Shown here: positions 35,228 to 44,507 of the stretch, piece by piece
Numbering within the stretch: the first letter of the stretch is position 1
How the letters are laid out: the number at the start of each line of letters is the position of its first letter
Notes under the pieces: model-generated
Told to the model about the DNA's origin: nothing
Database searches by the model: none
The model's input: only the letters and a program-made list of their open reading frames with translations
Assembly: GCA_041394885.1 (NCBI GenBank)
Contig: JAWKHI010000039.1
Span: forward strand, 7,116-71,115
Direction: 5' to 3'
Length of the DNA stretch: 64,000 nt
DNA from: DSOI01 sp041394885
GTDB taxonomy: Bacteria; Acidobacteriota; Terriglobia; Bryobacterales; Bryobacteraceae
Program-made: the position numbers and the translations under genes

Positions 35228-36538
35228 CTAGCGCCGCGTACGCTTGGCCTTCTTACGCGGCCGCTGTTTGGCTTGGCGCAATTTGTTGCCTCGCTCCTGC
35301 TGCGCGGCGAGAGCCTTTTTCACTTCGTCGCGTTTTTGTTCGAGCTGAACGGGGTTGGGGGCCGCGGCGGCGATTTCACCGGCGGGTGGAGCGCCCCCCT
35401 TACCGACGTAGCGCGTCAGCTCACTGAAAACTTCGTCGCTGCCTTTGTAGAGTTTGAGCCCGATTTCGACGTCGCCGCTCGATCGCGCGTAGGTGACCGA
35501 TCCGCGGCGGGCCATCAACATGTCGAGGGGCACGGTTCGCTCAGAACCGCCGTCGCGAATCACCAGCACGCCGCGCTCGGCCTCGCGCACACCCGGCACG
35601 TCGCGATCCCACAGCACCAGCAATTGGTCCTCGTAGGGCTCCACCCGCAGAACGGCCGCGGATACCTTTGCCACCGGCCGTGTGGCGAACCATCCGAATG
35701 CTCCGATGGCCAACAAAGCGGCGATGCCCAACGGGATCTTCCACGCCAAGCCCGAACGCCTGGGTTCACCGTCGGGCAAGGTGGAAATGGGCTGCCACTC
35801 GCGAACGGGACGCTGCGGCGCTTCGCCCTGCGCGGAGGGGGTCTCCTGGAGATCCGCAGGGGTGCCGGTTTCGGCCGTTGGCTGTGCGCCGGGATCGCGC
35901 CGGGGCGCACGGCCAGTGGCTGCATCGGCTGGACGCCGAGGCCGTGACGGGGCCGATGACTTGCGCTTGGGCAACAATGCCATGGCCGGATTGGGGCTTA
36001 CCACGAACTCGCGCGCGGTTTCTTCGCCGCGCACCGAGCCGTCCAATTCACGATAGAAGAAACCGGCCGTGACAGGCTTGTTCTTGGCGTAGCAAAAGAC
36101 GAGGGAGACCGCCCAGGGGTCCGGAAAATAGCGGTCGAAAATCGCCGAGTCGTCGGAGGAAAGAAACAACGGGCTCCGGGTATGGGTGTGGAACCAACCC
36201 ACCGGCACAACCGCCTCGAGCTCGGGGGCGGAGGCCCAGTCTTCCGCCAGCCGTTCGAGGTCCATCAGATCTTTTTCCGAAAGCGTGAAGCCGGGACCTT
36301 TCGCATGCTCGCAGGGGATGGGGCGCCACTCACGGATGTACAGAACGCCGTCCTGGTAGTTGCCGAAAAGGACGGCTCCAACCTCCATCCCGCCGTGGGG
36401 GATCTTTTGGAACCACTCTTCGCCATAAACACGCAATTCTTCCAGAACCTGGAGAGAATACTCGACCGTGAACGGGCAAGAGTGAACGGCCCAACGGGCA
36501 GCGTCGTCAGGCTGCAACTGCGGCGAGGGTGCAGGCAT
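35228..36538 (-). CDS. JAMM/MPN (Mov34-JAB) domain protein with one transmembrane helix
   Basis: ATG at 36538 has a strong AAGGAAGG eight bases upstream; the longer open frame is not needed. The 436-aa protein has an N-terminal JAMM metalloprotease fold: GGMEVGAVLFG (catalytic Glu), then VGWFHTHTRSPLFLSSDDS, giving the zinc HxH and Asp of the JAMM motif (about 135-153). A Pro/Ala/Arg-rich linker (about 205-265) leads to a transmembrane helix (IPLGIAALLAIGAFGWFA, about 275-293), a beta-rich domain of about 100 residues and a basic Lys/Arg tail. JAMM domains hydrolyse isopeptide or peptide bonds. A membrane-tethered form with an extra domain is unusual and its target is unknown. Confidence 0.82.
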   Translation of the reverse strand: MPAPSPQLQPDDAARWAVHSCPFTVEYSLQVLEELRVYGEEWFQKIPHGGMEVGAVLFGNYQDGVLYIREWRPIPCEHAKGPGFTLSEKDLMDLERLAEDWASAPELEAVVPVGWFHTHTRSPLFLSSDDSAIFDRYFPDPWAVSLVFCYAKNKPVTAGFFYRELDGSVRGEETAREFVVSPNPAMALLPKRKSSAPSRPRRPADAATGRAPRRDPGAQPTAETGTPADLQETPSAQGEAPQRPVREWQPISTLPDGEPRRSGLAWKIPLGIAALLAIGAFGWFATRPVAKVSAAVLRVEPYEDQLLVLWDRDVPGVREAERGVLVIRDGGSERTVPLDMLMARRGSVTYARSSGDVEIGLKLYKGSDEVFSELTRYVGKGGAPPAGEIAAAAPNPVQLEQKRDEVKKALAAQQERGNKLRQAKQRPRKKAKRTRR

Positions 36539-36708
36539 TTTCCTTCCTTGGGCTAAGGGAGTACTTCTAACAGTGTGCACTATTGAAACAGTGGCGGCAA
36601 CCGGAACATTCCCCTGGTCTGATCCGTCCTTCGTGTGGCAGCCAAAGTTTTCCATGTCCATTGCGATTCTTATCGGGCTCGATGATGAAGGCAACGGCGC
36701 CTTGGTTC

Positions 36709-36714
36709 TAAAAT
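36709..36714 (+). promoter_or_regulatory. TAAAAT -10-like box before the permease pair
   Basis: TAAAAT ends 15 nt before the ATG at 36730, predicting a leader of about 8 nt; no good Shine-Dalgarno is present. Confidence 0.4.
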
Positions 36715-36729
36715 AGTAGGTACGCCCAC

Positions 36730-38001
36730 ATGAGCCTCCCCCTTACTCCTCAGCGGCGCTATTCCAATCTTGTCAGTACGGCCATTAGTTTGGCTGCGGA
36801 TTCCATTCGGGCTCACAAGCTGCGCAGCGCGCTCACGCTGCTGGGTGTGATCATCGGCGTGGCGAGCGTGGTGTTGGTGGGCGCGGCGATCGACGGATTG
36901 GGCGTCTACGCGGAGGAGTCCACCGCCAAAGCCTTCGGGAGCGATTCGTACCTGGTGGCGCAGATCGCCCAGGTGGGCCGTTCCACGCGCAAGGAGCGGG
37001 CGGAAAAGCTGAAGCGCAACAAGCGCATCACCAATGACGAGTTGGAGTATTTGCGCCTTACCACCGGCGGGCAGGTCCAGTACAGTCCATACCGTGTGAG
37101 GATCGACGATGTCCGGCGGGACAACATCCTGTTCGAGGGGGCGACGATTATCGGGGTGGCCGCGACGATGGCGGATCTCCGCGACCTGGCGATCGTGGAC
37201 GGGCGTTTTTTCACCGATCAGGAAGAGCGGATGCGGCAGAGCGTGTGCATCATCGGCGACGAGATCCGGCAGAACCTGTTCGAAGGCGTATCGCCGCTGG
37301 GGAAGGCAATCAAGATCCGGGGCATCGATTTTCGCGTGGTGGGCCAGCAAGACAAACTGGGCGCGGTGGGTGGCCGGAGCCAGGACAATCAGGTTTGGAT
37401 TCCCTCTCCGTCGTTCACACGGATTTTCGGGCCGGAGACGTCGATGGCAATTTTCGGGCGTCCGCGTCCGGATTCCGGGCTGGACTTCTATTCCGGGCTG
37501 GATCTCACGCGCGTCGCACTGCGGACCCGATTCAAGACGCCGCCCGGCGCCGAGGACAACTTCGATATTCTGACGCCGGATTCGATCCGATCGTTCGTGG
37601 ATCAGATTTTGGGACTGGTGGCGGCAGTGGTGGTGCCGGTGACTTGCATTTCGCTGGTGGTGGGCGGAATCGTGATCATGAACATCATGCTGGTGAGCGT
37701 GACCGAGCGGACGCGTGAGATCGGTATCCGCAAAGCGATCGGCGCCAAGCGGGCCGACATCATGCTGCAGTTCCTGATCGAAGCGATCATCCTCTCGCTT
37801 TGCGGCGGAGCGATCGGGCTCGCGCTCGGATCGGCCGGCGCCTACATTTTGGGCATCGTGCTCGCGGTGGATTTGCCGGTGACGGCCACCTACGTCATCC
37901 TGGCGGTGGTGGTATCGAGCATGGCGGGCATTCTGTCGGGGTGGTATCCGGCGTCGCGGGCCGCGGACATGGATCCCGTGGCGGCGCTGCGCGCCGAATA
38001 A
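36730..38001 (+). CDS. MacB/FtsX-type ABC transporter permease
   Basis: The 423-aa protein has the MacB layout: one N-terminal transmembrane helix (LRSALTLLGVIIGVASVVLV, about 33-52), a large periplasmic MacB_PCD domain (to about 300) and three C-terminal helices with the conserved NIMLVSVTERTREIGIRKAI segment. It ends in the WYPASRAADMDPVAALRAE signature. Such permeases work as dimers with an ATPase and often an HlyD-like adaptor to move peptides, lipoproteins or drugs. No ATPase gene is adjacent, so it must be supplied in trans. The next permease starts 4 nt downstream. Confidence 0.9.
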   Translation: MSLPLTPQRRYSNLVSTAISLAADSIRAHKLRSALTLLGVIIGVASVVLVGAAIDGLGVYAEESTAKAFGSDSYLVAQIAQVGRSTRKERAEKLKRNKRITNDELEYLRLTTGGQVQYSPYRVRIDDVRRDNILFEGATIIGVAATMADLRDLAIVDGRFFTDQEERMRQSVCIIGDEIRQNLFEGVSPLGKAIKIRGIDFRVVGQQDKLGAVGGRSQDNQVWIPSPSFTRIFGPETSMAIFGRPRPDSGLDFYSGLDLTRVALRTRFKTPPGAEDNFDILTPDSIRSFVDQILGLVAAVVVPVTCISLVVGGIVIMNIMLVSVTERTREIGIRKAIGAKRADIMLQFLIEAIILSLCGGAIGLALGSAGAYILGIVLAVDLPVTATYVILAVVVSSMAGILSGWYPASRAADMDPVAALRAE

Positions 38002-38005
38002 GAAA

Positions 38006-39250
38006 ATGCACGTAAACATCAAAGAGACTCTGCTGATGGCCCTGGATGCGGTATGGGTGAACCGTTTCCGGAGCGGACTGACGATCCTCGGAATCGTGAT
38101 CGGGATCACCACCGTGGTGACGGTGTCGAGTCTGCTCACGGGGTTGAGAAAAGGCGTAGTGGTTTTTTTCGAGGAGTTTGGTCCGGACAATATGTTTCTG
38201 AACCGGGTGAGCGGGGACCCGGCGTCGCCCGGGCTGCCGAAGGAGCGCAAGCGCCGGCCGATCCGGCGTGAGTATGCGGCGGCGATCGAGCAACAGTGCC
38301 CGTCGGTGGTACGGACGAGCGTGTCGTTATTCGTGCCGGGAATCATCGGCGGGCGGCCGATAACGGCGCGGGTGAGGGGCTTCGAATCCGACAACGTGAA
38401 TGTGGCCGGGTCCACCTACAGCAGCTTTCAGGTGCAGCCGCGGGAACTACTCTATGGCCGCGCGTTCACGCAGGAAGAGGCGACGCGCGGAGACAAAGTG
38501 GCGATTCTCGGGGCGAATCTGGCCGAAGCTCTATTTCCGGGGCGCAATCCGGCGGGAGAGACGTTCATTCTCGACGGCGCGGAGTTCCTGGTGGCGGGCG
38601 TTTTCGCGCCTGCCAAGGGGGGCTTTTTCGGTGAGAACGGGTTGGACCGGCAGGTGCTGCTGCCGTTGCGCACGGTGGAGATGCGGTATCCGCAGATCGA
38701 GAGCTATTTCATCGTGGCGCAAGCGCGGGAAGGCCAACGGGACCAGGCGATCGAAGAGGTGCGGGCGGCGGTTCGCCGGATGCGCCGGACCAGCGGCCCG
38801 GACGATTTCTCGCTGACGACTCCGGATGAGATCATCAAGCAGTTCGATTCGCTCACGAGCATGATCCTGCTGGTCTCGATCGCGATCTCGGCGCTGGGGC
38901 TGCTGGTGGGCGGGATCGGCGTGATGAACATCATGCTGGTGAGCGTGACCGAGCGGACGCGCGAGATCGGGGTGCGGATGGCGGTGGGCGCCACGCGGGG
39001 CGACATCGTCAGCCAGTTCCTGCTGGAGGCCGTGACGCTGACAGGGCTGGGTGGTGTCATCGGAATCGTGTTCGCGGTGATGGTGACCCTGCTGATTTCG
39101 GCGCTGGTGCCGTCTCTGCCATCCGAGGTTCCGCCGTGGGCGGTGGCGGCGGGGCTGGGCACCGCGGTGAGCGTGGGGTTGTTCTTCGGCGTTTGGCCGG
39201 CATTCCAGGCATCGCGGCTGGATCCCGTGGACGCGTTACGGCATGAGTGA
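38006..39250 (+). CDS. MacB/FtsX-type ABC transporter permease
   Basis: The 414-aa second permease of the pair has an N-terminal helix (LTILGIVIGITTVVTVSSLL), a periplasmic domain, and the C-terminal block GGIGVMNIMLVSVTERTREIG-VRMAVGATRGDI, with FQASRLDPVDALRHE at the end. It shares the same core as the upstream gene but is clearly diverged, so the two probably form a heterodimer. The ABC ATPase is not in the window. Confidence 0.9.
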   Translation: MHVNIKETLLMALDAVWVNRFRSGLTILGIVIGITTVVTVSSLLTGLRKGVVVFFEEFGPDNMFLNRVSGDPASPGLPKERKRRPIRREYAAAIEQQCPSVVRTSVSLFVPGIIGGRPITARVRGFESDNVNVAGSTYSSFQVQPRELLYGRAFTQEEATRGDKVAILGANLAEALFPGRNPAGETFILDGAEFLVAGVFAPAKGGFFGENGLDRQVLLPLRTVEMRYPQIESYFIVAQAREGQRDQAIEEVRAAVRRMRRTSGPDDFSLTTPDEIIKQFDSLTSMILLVSIAISALGLLVGGIGVMNIMLVSVTERTREIGVRMAVGATRGDIVSQFLLEAVTLTGLGGVIGIVFAVMVTLLISALVPSLPSEVPPWAVAAGLGTAVSVGLFFGVWPAFQASRLDPVDALRHE

Positions 39251-39254
39251 ACTT

Positions 39255-39260
39255 TATAAT
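39255..39260 (+). promoter_or_regulatory. TATAAT -10 box of the phosphoesterase gene
   Basis: A consensus TATAAT ends 8 nt before the GTG at 39269, so the transcript would be essentially leaderless. It lies just after the permease stop codon. Confidence 0.55.
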
Positions 39261-39268
39261 CGAAAGCG

Positions 39269-41968
39269 GTGCCCAAGCTGCACAGAGTGATAGCCGTGCT
39301 GGCGGCTGCCGCCCTGCTTTCGGCCGACTACCGGCCCCCAGCGGGGACGCGGCCGGTGGCGGTGAGGCGGGGCGCGAGCAGTGTGCTGCCGGGTGGAAGA
39401 ATCGTCACGCCGCTGGGCAAGCAGTACACCACCGGACCGGGCCCGTTCGGGTTGGCGGTGAATGCGAAAGGCGATCGCGTGGTGACCGCCGACGGTGGGC
39501 CGAACCGCTACGCCCTGACGTTTGCCGAGCGGGACAAGAGTAACGTCTGGCGGGTGCGGCATCAGGTGGCTCCGCGCAATCGAGACGAGGAGGAAGACGG
39601 CGATGACGCCGACTGGCGGAGCGTTTTTTTCGGACTGGACTTCGCGGGCGATCGCGATCTATTCGTATCGGAGGGCAACTCCGGCCGCGTCCGTCTGATT
39701 GACTCGCGCAACGGCAAGCGCCGCCAACTCTACGATCTGAACCAGGGCGGGTTTCGCGACAGCTACACGGGCGATCTCGCTTACGACGCCGCGGCGCAGC
39801 GGCTGTACGTTCTGGATCAGGCAAATTTCAGGCTGGTGGTGATCGATACGCGGCAGAAGAAAGTCGTCTCGTCCATCCGTACCGGACGGCTTCCGTTCGC
39901 GCTGGCGCTGGCGCCCGGCGGCGAGCGCGTGTATGTCGCCAACATCGGGATGTTCGAGTACAGCGCGATCCCAGGGGCCGATCGCGCCAAGGCGAGGGAA
40001 ACGGGGCTGCCCTTTCCGGCCTTCGGATTTCCATCGCCGGAATCGGCCGCCGGTGCGCGGAGACCGGTGGCCAGCGGCGAAGAGGTGGCGGTGCCGGGGC
40101 TGGGCGATCCGAACACGGCCGAATCGAACTCGGTGGCGGTGATCGACGTGAGCAACGCCCTCGAGCCGAAGCTGATCCGGCAGATCCGTACGGGGCGGCC
40201 CTTCGGAAATGGTGTCCACGGCGGGAGCAGTCCATCGGGATTGACGGCCACCGCGGAACGGGTTTATGTCTCCAACGGCAACAATGACTCGATCACGGTG
40301 ATCGACGCGGCCACGCTCGAAGTGGAGAAAGAAATTGGGCTGCGGATCAACGGACTCGAGCAGTACCGGGGCGTGCTCCCGATCGGGTCCGCCGTGGATC
40401 CGCACACTGGCTGGCTGCTGGTGGCGGCCGCGGGGATCAACGCCGTGGTGGTGATCGATACGAAAACACTGCAGCCGCTGGGGCTGATCCCCACGGCGTG
40501 GTTTCCCACCAAGGTGCGCATCCGGGAGAGCGTGGTCTGGGTGAGCTGCGCCAAGGGGCACGGCACCGGGCCGAACGCGAATCGTCTGGGACCGGCGCGC
40601 GACAGCTTTCACGGGGAGCGGAGACGCGGGACGCTCGAGACGTTCCCGCTGCCGGACGTCTCCGAACTCGCCAGGCACACCGCGCAGGTGTTCTACAACA
40701 ACGGCTTCGTCGAGGCTCAGGATCCGCCGGGAGAGTTGCCGGGCGAGATCGAGCATGTGGTGGTGATCGTGAAGGAAAACCGCACCTTCGACGAGGTGTT
40801 CGGGGATTTGGAGATGGCGTCGAACGGGCCTGTGAACGGGATTCCGATCCTGGCGCGATTCGGCAAGTGGGGAGTGATCCAGAGTCCGCGCGGCGGTCTG
40901 CAGCAGAGGCTGGCGCTGCGCGGCATCCAGGTGACGCCGAACCATCACGCCCTGGCGGCTCGCTTTGCTTTCTCGGACAACTTCTACGCCGATTCGGAGG
41001 TGAGCGTGGATGGGCACCACTGGTTGGCGGGTTCGTATCCGAACGCATGGACCGAGTCCACGTTGATGGCGGCCTACGGCGGGCAGAAGGATTTCCGTCT
41101 CGGAACGGCGCCGGGTAGGCTCCTGTTCCCGCAGAGCAATTCTTCGGTGCACCCGGAGGAACAGTTGGAAGCCGGCGCGCTATGGCACCACCTGGAGCGC
41201 CACGGCATCCCGTTCCGCAACTACGGAGAAGGGTTCGAATTGGCGGGCGCCGACGAGGGAGTGGGGCTGAAGCCCACCGGAGCGCGCTATCTCACCAACG
41301 TCCCGATGCCGGATCCGCTGTATCGGAACACGTCGCGCACCTATCCCAACTACAACATGAACATCCCGGATCAGTTTCGCGCGTCGCAGTTCATTGGGGA
41401 GATCGAGGAGATGTACCGCAAGCCCGCGAAGCCCCTGCCTCGCTTCCTGTTCATCCATCTGCCGAACGACCATATGGCGCGGCCACGGCCCGAGGATGGG
41501 TATCCCTACGACGCGAGTTTCGTGGCCGACAACGACTACGCGCTCGGCCGCATCGTGGAGTACCTGTCGCATTCGCCGTGGTGGCGGCGCATGGCGATTT
41601 TCGTCACCGAGGATGATGCGCAAGGGGGCGTGGATCATATCGATTCGCACCGCACGCTGCTGATGGCGATCAGCCCGTACGCGCGGCGATTTCACGTATC
41701 GCGCGTGAACACGAGTTTTCCAGGGCTCCTTAAGACAGTGTTTCGTCTGTTGCGGATTCCTCCGTTGAATCTGTTCGACGCCACCGCAGCCGACCTCGCG
41801 GACTGTTTCACCACCGAGCCGGATTTCACGCCGTACGAGAAGGCGCCGGTGGCGGCGGAGATCTTCGACCCGGCGAAAGCGAAAGAGCCGCTCGATCCAT
41901 CCACACCCTCGCCAGCGATGGACGATCCTCGCGTGCTCGAGCAGCAGCATCGCGACCGGCGGCCGTAG
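39269..41968 (+). CDS. Exported YVTN/NHL beta-propeller protein fused to a phosphoesterase domain
   Basis: A GTG start gives 899 residues with a signal peptide (VIAVLAAAALLSADY). The first half is a seven-bladed propeller with repeats such as GPFGLAVNAKGDRVVTADGG, GRLPFALALAPGGERVYVAN, RVYVSNGNNDSITVIDAATL and NAVVVIDTKTLQPLGLIPTA. The second half is a type-C phosphoesterase/alkaline-phosphatase-superfamily domain: IEHVVVIVKENRTFDEVFGD (metal-binding start), SDNFYADSEVSVDGHHWLAG, LPNDHM and FVTEDDAQGGVDHIDSHRT (metal ligands Asp/His). Both halves are typical of secreted proteins in this phylum. Probable extracytoplasmic phosphoester hydrolysis; substrate unknown. Confidence 0.9.
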   Translation: MPKLHRVIAVLAAAALLSADYRPPAGTRPVAVRRGASSVLPGGRIVTPLGKQYTTGPGPFGLAVNAKGDRVVTADGGPNRYALTFAERDKSNVWRVRHQVAPRNRDEEEDGDDADWRSVFFGLDFAGDRDLFVSEGNSGRVRLIDSRNGKRRQLYDLNQGGFRDSYTGDLAYDAAAQRLYVLDQANFRLVVIDTRQKKVVSSIRTGRLPFALALAPGGERVYVANIGMFEYSAIPGADRAKARETGLPFPAFGFPSPESAAGARRPVASGEEVAVPGLGDPNTAESNSVAVIDVSNALEPKLIRQIRTGRPFGNGVHGGSSPSGLTATAERVYVSNGNNDSITVIDAATLEVEKEIGLRINGLEQYRGVLPIGSAVDPHTGWLLVAAAGINAVVVIDTKTLQPLGLIPTAWFPTKVRIRESVVWVSCAKGHGTGPNANRLGPARDSFHGERRRGTLETFPLPDVSELARHTAQVFYNNGFVEAQDPPGELPGEIEHVVVIVKENRTFDEVFGDLEMASNGPVNGIPILARFGKWGVIQSPRGGLQQRLALRGIQVTPNHHALAARFAFSDNFYADSEVSVDGHHWLAGSYPNAWTESTLMAAYGGQKDFRLGTAPGRLLFPQSNSSVHPEEQLEAGALWHHLERHGIPFRNYGEGFELAGADEGVGLKPTGARYLTNVPMPDPLYRNTSRTYPNYNMNIPDQFRASQFIGEIEEMYRKPAKPLPRFLFIHLPNDHMARPRPEDGYPYDASFVADNDYALGRIVEYLSHSPWWRRMAIFVTEDDAQGGVDHIDSHRTLLMAISPYARRFHVSRVNTSFPGLLKTVFRLLRIPPLNLFDATAADLADCFTTEPDFTPYEKAPVAAEIFDPAKAKEPLDPSTPSPAMDDPRVLEQQHRDRRP

Positions 41969-42051
41969 CCGGCCAGGCCGGGTGTTTCCGCAACGGTTCT
42001 GAGGCGGACCCCCGATTTCCCGGCATCCCCCTTTCATGACAGCGTGGAAAC

Positions 42052-42879
42052 ATGCGCGCATGGCCGGCCTTGATTGTATGTTGTCTCGGGGCCGCGGTCC
42101 TTGCCGGCGAACGCAAGCCGGCCTCGCGGGGTGTGCTTTCCGAACACGAGATCGAGCGCATCGTGATGCTGGGTCCGCAGCAGCAAGCCGAGTGGCTGCT
42201 CGAACGGGTGGTGAATCGATACGAGGGCGCGCATGCGATGCTGATGCGGTTGGCGCCTGGGTGGCAGGGCCGCATCCGGTTGGATGAAAAGCTGAACGCT
42301 CTGCTTGACGCCGCCTACAACTCCTCGGAACTCTCCATCCGGGACGCCGCCATCGAGGTCACCCTCGCCGGCCGCAACACGGCGCGGACGGCGGATACCG
42401 TGGATGCGCTCGACCGGGCTATCGCCGAAGGAACGGGAGACCAAGCCTGGAATTTGTGGACGCTCGGGATGCTGGGCCGGCGGGGCGTGGAGACCGGCCG
42501 GGTGCGGCAGATACTCGCGGACCGTCTCCGTGATCCCACTACCGGCACGCGCTATTGGGCTGTAAAGGCGCTGGCCCTGCTCGGAAGCGACAAGGATATG
42601 GCGTACCTGCTCTGGGTATTCCGCAACGATAGCGATCCGGGGGTGAGGGAGCGCGCCGCGTGCAGCGTGGCCGAGTCCGGCATGTTCAGCCGTCAGCAGC
42701 GATATGCAGCAATCCCGGAGTTGCTCCGCATGATGGACGATCCGGGGATCGATAGCGAAACCAGGAACTGGGTGTTTCAGGCATTGCGGGATGTATCCGG
42801 ACAGGGCTTCCGATCGAGCCCCGCCGATTGGCATGACTGGTATGGGCGGGAACCCCGCCGCCAAGGCTCCCAAAACTGA
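42052..42879 (+). CDS. Exported HEAT-repeat protein
   Basis: The 275-aa protein has an N-terminal signal sequence (ALIVCCLGAAVLAGERK). The rest is alpha-helical with HEAT/PBS-lyase-like repeats: RYWAVKALALLGSDKDMAYL, DSDPGVRERAACSVAESGMF, DSETRNWVFQALRDVSG. The ending PADWHDWYG resembles other acidobacterial HEAT proteins. A protein-protein interaction role is inferred. It converges with the haemoglobin gene across 10 bp. Confidence 0.75.
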   Translation: MRAWPALIVCCLGAAVLAGERKPASRGVLSEHEIERIVMLGPQQQAEWLLERVVNRYEGAHAMLMRLAPGWQGRIRLDEKLNALLDAAYNSSELSIRDAAIEVTLAGRNTARTADTVDALDRAIAEGTGDQAWNLWTLGMLGRRGVETGRVRQILADRLRDPTTGTRYWAVKALALLGSDKDMAYLLWVFRNDSDPGVRERAACSVAESGMFSRQQRYAAIPELLRMMDDPGIDSETRNWVFQALRDVSGQGFRSSPADWHDWYGREPRRQGSQN

Positions 42880-42889
42880 CGGCGAAATC

Positions 42890-43366
42890 TCAGGGCGCCG
42901 GGGGCGGAGCCGTGTTCACCATCCACATCGAAAACCCGTGGAGGAATTGGCGGAAGCCTTCGAGGTGTTGCGGCGGAAAGGAATACGTCTCGGCAGCCGA
43001 TTCGAGAACTTTCTCGAAACAGCCGAGCCAGACGGCGCGGGCGGCTGGATCGATCACGAACGGCGCGTGCCGGGCGCGCATCATCGGATTCCCGTAGCGC
43101 TGTTGATAGAGCGGCGGTCCCCCGAGCACGGTGACGAAGAACGCGGCGGACTTGCGGGAAGCGGCCGCCATGTCGGCGGGAAACATGGCCCGGATCGACG
43201 ATTTCTCGAGTTCGGCGTAGAAATCGGCGAGCATCCGGAAGATGTTGTCCTCACCCATCGCCGCGTAGACTTCGCGGCTGGGCGGCGCGATTTCACGCGG
43301 ATCGATCGGCGGCACGTAGAATTGGCGTTCGGGCGCTGGAGGCGGTGGTAGGGGAGAGTCGCTCAC
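42890..43366 (-). CDS. Truncated haemoglobin (group II-like bacterial globin)
   Basis: A GTG start gives 158 residues with an N-terminal Pro-rich extension. The 2-over-2 globin pattern includes MGEDNIFRMLADFYAELEKS (helices A-B), MFPADMAAA, FVTVLGGPPLYQQRYGNPMM and MRARHAPFVID, where the His is the proximal F8 ligand. The spacing of the GGPPLYxxRYG segment before the proximal His is typical of bacterial trHb proteins. Likely roles are oxygen or NO handling. It is divergent from the cysteine synthase gene. Confidence 0.88.
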   Translation of the reverse strand: MSDSPLPPPPAPERQFYVPPIDPREIAPPSREVYAAMGEDNIFRMLADFYAELEKSSIRAMFPADMAAASRKSAAFFVTVLGGPPLYQQRYGNPMMRARHAPFVIDPAARAVWLGCFEKVLESAAETYSFPPQHLEGFRQFLHGFSMWMVNTAPPPAP

Positions 43367-43456
43367 GGAAGCTTCCCTCCATTCTAGACGCGATGCGGCG
43401 CTGGGCCGATTCCGGATTCTGCGCTAGAATGAAGCCGGTTCCCTCGATCCGTTCCC

Positions 43457-44407
43457 ATGGCTGCTGCCACTCCACGCCTATACCCGATCGCCGACACCAC
43501 CGTACTGGCGGAGGTCGGCAATACGCCGCTGCTCCATTTGAAGAAACTCTCGGCCGGGCTGGCGAACATCGAATTGTACGGGAAGGCGGAATTCTTCAAT
43601 CCAGGCGGATCCGTGAAAGACCGCCCCGCGCTCAATATGATCCTGGAAGGAGAGCGCGCGGGTCTGCTGAACCACAACCGGACCATTCTCGACGCCACCA
43701 GCGGCAACACCGGCATCGCCTACGCGATGATCGGCGCCGCTCGCGGATACAAGGTGAAATTGTGCCTGCCGCAGAACGCGTCTCCGGAGCGCAAGCGCAT
43801 CTTGCGCGCCTACGGCGCCGAGATCGTGTTTACCGACCCTGGCCGAAGCACCGATGGCGCGATCGAGCGTTGCCGGGAGATCTACCATGCCGAGCCGGAT
43901 CGCTATTTCTACCCTGACCAGTATGCGAATCCCGCCAACTGGCAGGCCCACTTCCAGACGACGGCGCCGGAAATATTGGCGCAAACCAACGGTGGGATCA
44001 CGCACTTCATCACCGGGCTCGGCACCTCGGGCACGTTCATGGGGATCACGCGGCGGTTCCGGCAAGACGCTCCGAACGTCCGCTGCATCTCCGTGCAGCC
44101 GGCCACCGGCTTTCACGGGCTGGAGGGCATGAAGCATATGCCCACGGCTTTGGTGCCGGAAATCTACGACGCGTCGGTTGCCGATGAAAACGTGTGGGTG
44201 GAAACCGAGGACGCCTACCGGATGGTGCGGCGATGCGCGCGCGAGGAAGGCATTCTGGTGGGGATTTCCGCCGGTGGCAATCTATTCGCGGCGCTGCGGT
44301 TGGGGCGCGCGCTCGCCGATCGCGGCGAAGCGGCGGTGATCGTCACCGTGTTGTGCGACGGGGCGGATAAGTATCTTTCTGAGGAGTTTTGGAACGATCC
44401 GGACTAA
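43457..44407 (+). CDS. cysM: Cysteine synthase (OASS/CysM type)
   Basis: The 316-aa protein has the fold-type II PLP signature EVGNTPLLHLKKL, the Schiff-base lysine in NPGGSVKDRPALNM (about Lys54), the substrate loop DATSGNTGIAYA, the phosphate-binding TGLGTSGTFMG and a C-terminal VGISAGGNL (PLP ring contact). It condenses O-acetylserine or O-phosphoserine with sulfide to form cysteine; the CysK/CysM split is not certain. A TAGAAT box at 43424-43429 may be its promoter. Confidence 0.85.
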   Translation: MAAATPRLYPIADTTVLAEVGNTPLLHLKKLSAGLANIELYGKAEFFNPGGSVKDRPALNMILEGERAGLLNHNRTILDATSGNTGIAYAMIGAARGYKVKLCLPQNASPERKRILRAYGAEIVFTDPGRSTDGAIERCREIYHAEPDRYFYPDQYANPANWQAHFQTTAPEILAQTNGGITHFITGLGTSGTFMGITRRFRQDAPNVRCISVQPATGFHGLEGMKHMPTALVPEIYDASVADENVWVETEDAYRMVRRCAREEGILVGISAGGNLFAALRLGRALADRGEAAVIVTVLCDGADKYLSEEFWNDPD

Positions 44408-44507
44408 CTTCGGCGCGCCGCCGCCGGTTTGACATACCTTAACAAGCTCGGGGGCCACCTTCCGCGTCTACCAAGGCAAGGCGACGTGCCTGGAAAGTGG
44501 CTCTTTG

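Noticed and set aside
36730..39250. A complete MacAB-TolC-type export operon
   Set aside because: Only the two permeases are present; no ATPase or HlyD-like adaptor gene is next to them in the window.
44429..44457. TTGACA at 44429-44434 as a promoter for the winged-helix gene
   Set aside because: The position 17 nt downstream is GC-rich with no -10-like hexamer.
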